From Natrialbaceae archaeon B1-Br10_E2g27 (GTDB lineage: Archaea > Halobacteriota > Halobacteria > Halobacteriales > Natrialbaceae), in NCBI GenBank assembly GCA_001563885.1, contig LKMM01000116.1, forward strand, positions 1 through 7,676: a stretch of DNA of 7,676 nt, in the 5' to 3' direction. The notes below the pieces were generated by a model. That model did no database searches, was not told the DNA's origin, and saw only the letters and a program-made list of their open reading frames with translations. Every line of letters begins with the position of its first letter. Position 1 is the stretch's first letter. The position numbers and the translations under genes are program-made. Of this stretch, positions 5,450-7,676 are shown piece by piece.

Positions 5450-5895
5450 GTAACCGACCGAGACTCGCCACCGAGGGGAGTTTCCTGCCGGGTGTCCTCG
5501 CCGTGGTGTTGTTCGCCCTGATGGCGGCGATCACGCTCAACACCCAGTTCGGCGAGATGGCCGGCTTCCCGGAGGGGATCTCGATCGTCTCCGAAATCGG
5601 CTACGCGATGTTTAACCTGACGCCGCTGCAATCCGGCGAGGGCGCAATCGGCGACACCGAGCCGTTTCTTGCGGCCTTTCTGTTGATTGCAGTCCTCTTA
5701 GACGCCGCACTCGACGCCTCGCTCGTCCTCGCAAAGCGCGAGGAAGGCGGCGAAGCCGTCTCGCCGCTTTCGACCCAACACGGAACGTCGGACGTGACTC
5801 CGACCGCAGGAGCCGTCACCGACGGCGGCTCGAGTTCGAGCGTCGATGCTGACTCGAGCGGTGATCTCGAGTCGAACGGAGGTGAGCGTCGATGA
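5446..5895 (+). CDS. nuoJ2: NuoJ2, C-terminal half of complex I subunit J (ND6 family, divergent)
   Basis: This 149-residue protein supplies the last two membrane helices of NuoJ: helix 4 at about 12-32 and helix 5 at about 73-96. They are joined by a loop with ISIVSEIGYAMFNLTPLQSG, resembling the IG..LF region of NuoJ. Helix 5 ends in LVLAKREE, the usual end of the NuoJ fold. This helix is unusual in holding Asp86 and Asp90, and it reads PFLAAFLL where bacterial NuoJ commonly has PFE. Residues 101-149 form a long polar tail rich in Ser, Asp, Gly and Thr that is probably disordered and not part of the core fold. Assignment rests mainly on position between nuoJ1 and nuoK plus the weak helix 4/5 resemblance; similarity is modest. 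Both ends overlap neighbours by an ATGA. Confidence 0.82.
   Translation: MSNRPRLATEGSFLPGVLAVVLFALMAAITLNTQFGEMAGFPEGISIVSEIGYAMFNLTPLQSGEGAIGDTEPFLAAFLLIAVLLDAALDASLVLAKREEGGEAVSPLSTQHGTSDVTPTAGAVTDGGSSSSVDADSSGDLESNGGERR
5829..5871. repeat. Cluster of three CTCGAG hexamers in the nuoJ2 tail
   Basis: CTCGAG occurs at 5829-5834, 5853-5858 and 5866-5871, within the region coding the Ser/Asp-rich C-terminal tail of NuoJ2. CTCGAG is a common word in haloarchaeal DNA, and the cluster probably reflects low-complexity coding of Ser-Ser and Asp-Ser-Ser. No regulatory role is claimed. Confidence 0.35.
5878..5885 (+). promoter_or_regulatory. Shine-Dalgarno site for nuoK
   Basis: GGAGGTGA within the end of nuoJ2 precedes the nuoK ATG at 5892 by 6 nt. 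It is among the longest anti-Shine-Dalgarno matches in the window and supports the overlapping start. Confidence 0.7.
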
Positions 5896-6197
5896 CGGTT
5901 CCGATCGAAGGCTACGTGCTGTTGTCGATGGCACTGTTCTGTATCGGCCTCTTTGGCATCCTGACGCGGCGGAACGCGTTGTTTTTCCTGATGTCGGTCG
6001 AGCTGATGTTGAACGCGGCGGTGATCAATTTTGTCGCCTTTGCGTTCTATCACGGCAACCTCACGGGGCAGGTGTTTGCGCTGTTTGCGATGGCGCTTGC
6101 TGCTGCGGAGGTCGCCGTTGGCCTCGGCATCATCCTGGTACTGTATCGTAACTTCCGTGACGTCGACGTCACGGTTCCGACGACGATGAGGTGGTGA
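5892..6197 (+). CDS. nuoK: NuoK, complex I membrane subunit K (ND4L family)
   Basis: NuoK is a three-helix membrane subunit of the proton-translocating arm, related to MrpC of Mrp antiporters. The 101-residue length is typical. Helices lie at about residues 6-24, 29-53 and 60-85. The two membrane glutamates needed for coupling in E. coli NuoK (Glu36 and Glu72) are present as Glu37 in MSVELMLNA and Glu73 in LAAAEVAVGLG. The start is fixed by the ATGA overlap with nuoJ2, the upstream GGAGGTGA and the standard family N-terminus. nuoL follows after a single base. Confidence 0.97.
   Translation: MTVPIEGYVLLSMALFCIGLFGILTRRNALFFLMSVELMLNAAVINFVAFAFYHGNLTGQVFALFAMALAAAEVAVGLGIILVLYRNFRDVDVTVPTTMRW
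6188..6193 (+). promoter_or_regulatory. Shine-Dalgarno site for nuoL
   Basis: GAGGTG within the last codons of nuoK ends 5 nt before the nuoL ATG at 6199. It is shorter than the sites for nuoH, nuoJ1, nuoJ2 and nuoK, but well spaced, and it supports this start. Confidence 0.5.
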
Positions 6198-6198
6198 G

Positions 6199-7676
6199 AT
6201 GGAAGGTGTATTTGATTTCGCGCCGGCGATTGCACTGTTCCCGCTCGTGGCGTTCGTAGTTGCGCTTGCCTTCGGCAAACACATGCCGAAGAAGGGGGCG
6301 ATTGCGGGTATCGCCGCGACCGGCGGATCGTTACTGCTCTCGCTCGTGATGGCTGTGGCCGTCGCGAGCGGTGAAACATATCACGAAACGCTCTTCGAGT
6401 GGGCGGCAGGCGATGCGACGAGTGCCACCGGCGTCGAGGGCATCGCCTTTACGTTCGGCATTCTGATCGACCCGCTTGCAGCGCTCATGCTGGTTATCGT
6501 CTCGCTCGTAGCTTTCCTCGTCCACGTGTTCAGCCTCGGCTACATGAACGACGAAGGCGAGACCGGCCTCCCACGATACTACGCCGGCCTCGGACTCTTT
6601 ACGTTCAGTATGCTCGCTTTCGTCTTCGCGGACAACCTGCTCATGGCCTTCATCTTCTTCGAACTGGTGGGGCTGTGTTCGTTCCTGCTCATCGGCTTCT
6701 GGTTTCGCACCCGAAGTGCGCCGTCGGCCGCGAAGAAGGCCTTCCTCGTTACCCGGTTTGGGGACTACTTCTTCCTGATCGGGGTCGTCGCCATCGCCGC
6801 GACCTTCGGCACCGTGGCCTTCGCAGGCGACGATTCGTTCGTCGCCGCCGCCGAAACCGCAATCGCCGACGGTGATACCCTCTTTGGCTTCGGTGCCGAA
6901 ACCTGGGTGACCATCACCGGATTGCTCGTCCTCGGCGGCGTGCTTGGCAAATCCGCCCAGTTTCCCTTACACACCTGGTTGCCCGACGCGATGGAAGGGC
7001 CGACGACCGTCTCCGCGTTGATCCACGCCGCGACGATGGTCGCTGCAGGCGTCTATCTCGTCGCCCGAATGTTCGGCTACTACGCCCTCTCGCCGACCGC
7101 ACTCGGTATCATCGCCTTCGTCGGCGGCTTCACTGCACTCTTTGCGGCGACGATGGGCGTCGTCAAAGACGACATCAAACAGGTGCTCGCCTACTCGACG
7201 ATTTCCCAGTACGGCTACATGATGCTCGGGCTGGGCGTCGGCGGCTACGTTGCCGGAGTCTTCCACCTGATGAACCACGCCTTCTTCAAGGCACTGCTGT
7301 TTCTCGGGGCCGGTGCCGTCATCATCCTCATGCACCACGAACAGGATATGTGGAAGATGGGCGGCCTCAAGGAGAAAGCGCCCGTCACCTACTACACCTT
7401 CCTCGCCGGCGCACTCGCACTCGCAGGCATCATCCCCTTCTCTGGGTTCTGGTCGAAAGACGAGATTCTCTACGATGCGCTGATCGTCGGCGTCGAAGAG
7501 CCACTGATCATGATGGCCTACGTCATGGGACTCCTTGCCGTCTTTTTCACCGGCTTTTACACGTTCCGGATGGTCTTTTTGACCTTCCACGGCAAGCCCC
7601 GAAGCGAGGCCGCAGAAGACCCACATCCGGTGGGCTGGTCGATCAAGTTCCCGCTCATTAGCTTAGGCGTCCTCGC
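6199..7676 (+). CDS. nuoL: NuoL, complex I antiporter-like subunit L (ND5 family; 3' end outside the window)
   Basis: NuoL is the distal, Mrp-antiporter-like ion-pumping subunit of the membrane arm. The frame is open from ATG 6199 to the window edge, giving 492 residues and part of another codon; complete NuoL proteins are usually about 600-700 residues, so the missing part should lie just beyond. Charged residues of the proton path are in place: Glu155 in FFELVGLCSF (helix 5 region), Lys251 in GKSAQFPLHTWLPDAMEGPT (250-269), His276 in SALIHAATMV, Lys364 in AFFKALLFLGAG, and Lys420 in FSGFWSKDEIL, the helix 12 lysine. The block 250-290 is the most conserved part of the Nuo L/M/N family. NuoL rather than M or N is chosen for the N-terminal pattern with the GYM..D segment (114-118), the HAFFKALLFLGAG and FWSKDEI blocks, and its place directly after nuoK. 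Confidence 0.95.
   Translation, partial: MEGVFDFAPAIALFPLVAFVVALAFGKHMPKKGAIAGIAATGGSLLLSLVMAVAVASGETYHETLFEWAAGDATSATGVEGIAFTFGILIDPLAALMLVIVSLVAFLVHVFSLGYMNDEGETGLPRYYAGLGLFTFSMLAFVFADNLLMAFIFFELVGLCSFLLIGFWFRTRSAPSAAKKAFLVTRFGDYFFLIGVVAIAATFGTVAFAGDDSFVAAAETAIADGDTLFGFGAETWVTITGLLVLGGVLGKSAQFPLHTWLPDAMEGPTTVSALIHAATMVAAGVYLVARMFGYYALSPTALGIIAFVGGFTALFAATMGVVKDDIKQVLAYSTISQYGYMMLGLGVGGYVAGVFHLMNHAFFKALLFLGAGAVIILMHHEQDMWKMGGLKEKAPVTYYTFLAGALALAGIIPFSGFWSKDEILYDALIVGVEEPLIMMAYVMGLLAVFFTGFYTFRMVFLTFHGKPRSEAAEDPHPVGWSIKFPLISLGVL

Noticed and set aside
5601..6284. 227-codon open frame on the minus strand across nuoJ2, nuoK and nuoL
   Set aside because: It is antisense to three real genes, of low complexity, and without an upstream archaeal promoter that I could see.
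6967..7626. 219-codon open frame on the minus strand opposite nuoL
   Set aside because: It is His/Asp/Glu-rich shadow coding over the most conserved part of nuoL, with no family resemblance.

Overview
This window is an ordinary but well-organised piece of haloarchaeal chromosome. Its main content is most of an operon for a respiratory complex I of the nuo type. Several features point to a halophilic archaeon (class Halobacteria): acidic, Lys-poor proteins, GC-rich codon use with many GAC/GTC/CTCGAG words, GGAGGTG ribosome-binding sites matching an archaeal 16S 3' end, an archaeal-style box A (TTATGT) promoter, a fused nuoCD gene, a nuoJ split in two, and no nuoEFG between nuoCD and nuoH. A position within the Natrialbales is possible, but I cannot establish it from the sequence.

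Layout, all on the + strand. Positions 1-546 hold the 3' part of purE (purine synthesis), whose start lies outside the window. Positions 547-818 are a gene-free interval with a weak oligo-T terminator candidate for purE, a 7-bp inverted repeat and a likely nuoA promoter. From 819 to the right edge the genes are tightly packed: nuoA (819-1220), nuoB (1227-1931), nuoCD (1928-3577), nuoH (3574-4677), nuoI (4674-5135), nuoJ1 (5168-5449), nuoJ2 (5446-5895), nuoK (5892-6197) and nuoL (6199 to beyond 7676). Five of the junctions are 4-nt ATGA overlaps, so one polycistronic message with translational coupling is very likely. nuoM and nuoN would be expected just beyond the window.

How the genes work together. 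NuoB, NuoCD and NuoI form the connecting peripheral arm: cluster N2, the quinone pocket at the B/D interface, and the two N6-type 4Fe-4S clusters. NuoA, H, J1+J2, K and L form the membrane arm that couples quinone reduction to ion pumping. The NADH-oxidising module (NuoE, F, G) is missing from its usual place, as is known for haloarchaea and for the related F420H2 dehydrogenases, so the electron donor is not revealed by this locus.

I found no mobile element, CRISPR array, RNA gene or obviously new system. The observations worth a second look are subtle. They include the split nuoJ with two acidic residues in its last membrane helix, a conserved NuoH glutamate replaced by proline, extra cysteines in NuoCD including one in the old hydrogenase metal-site motif, an unusual PurE active-site loop, and the inverted repeat upstream of nuoA.
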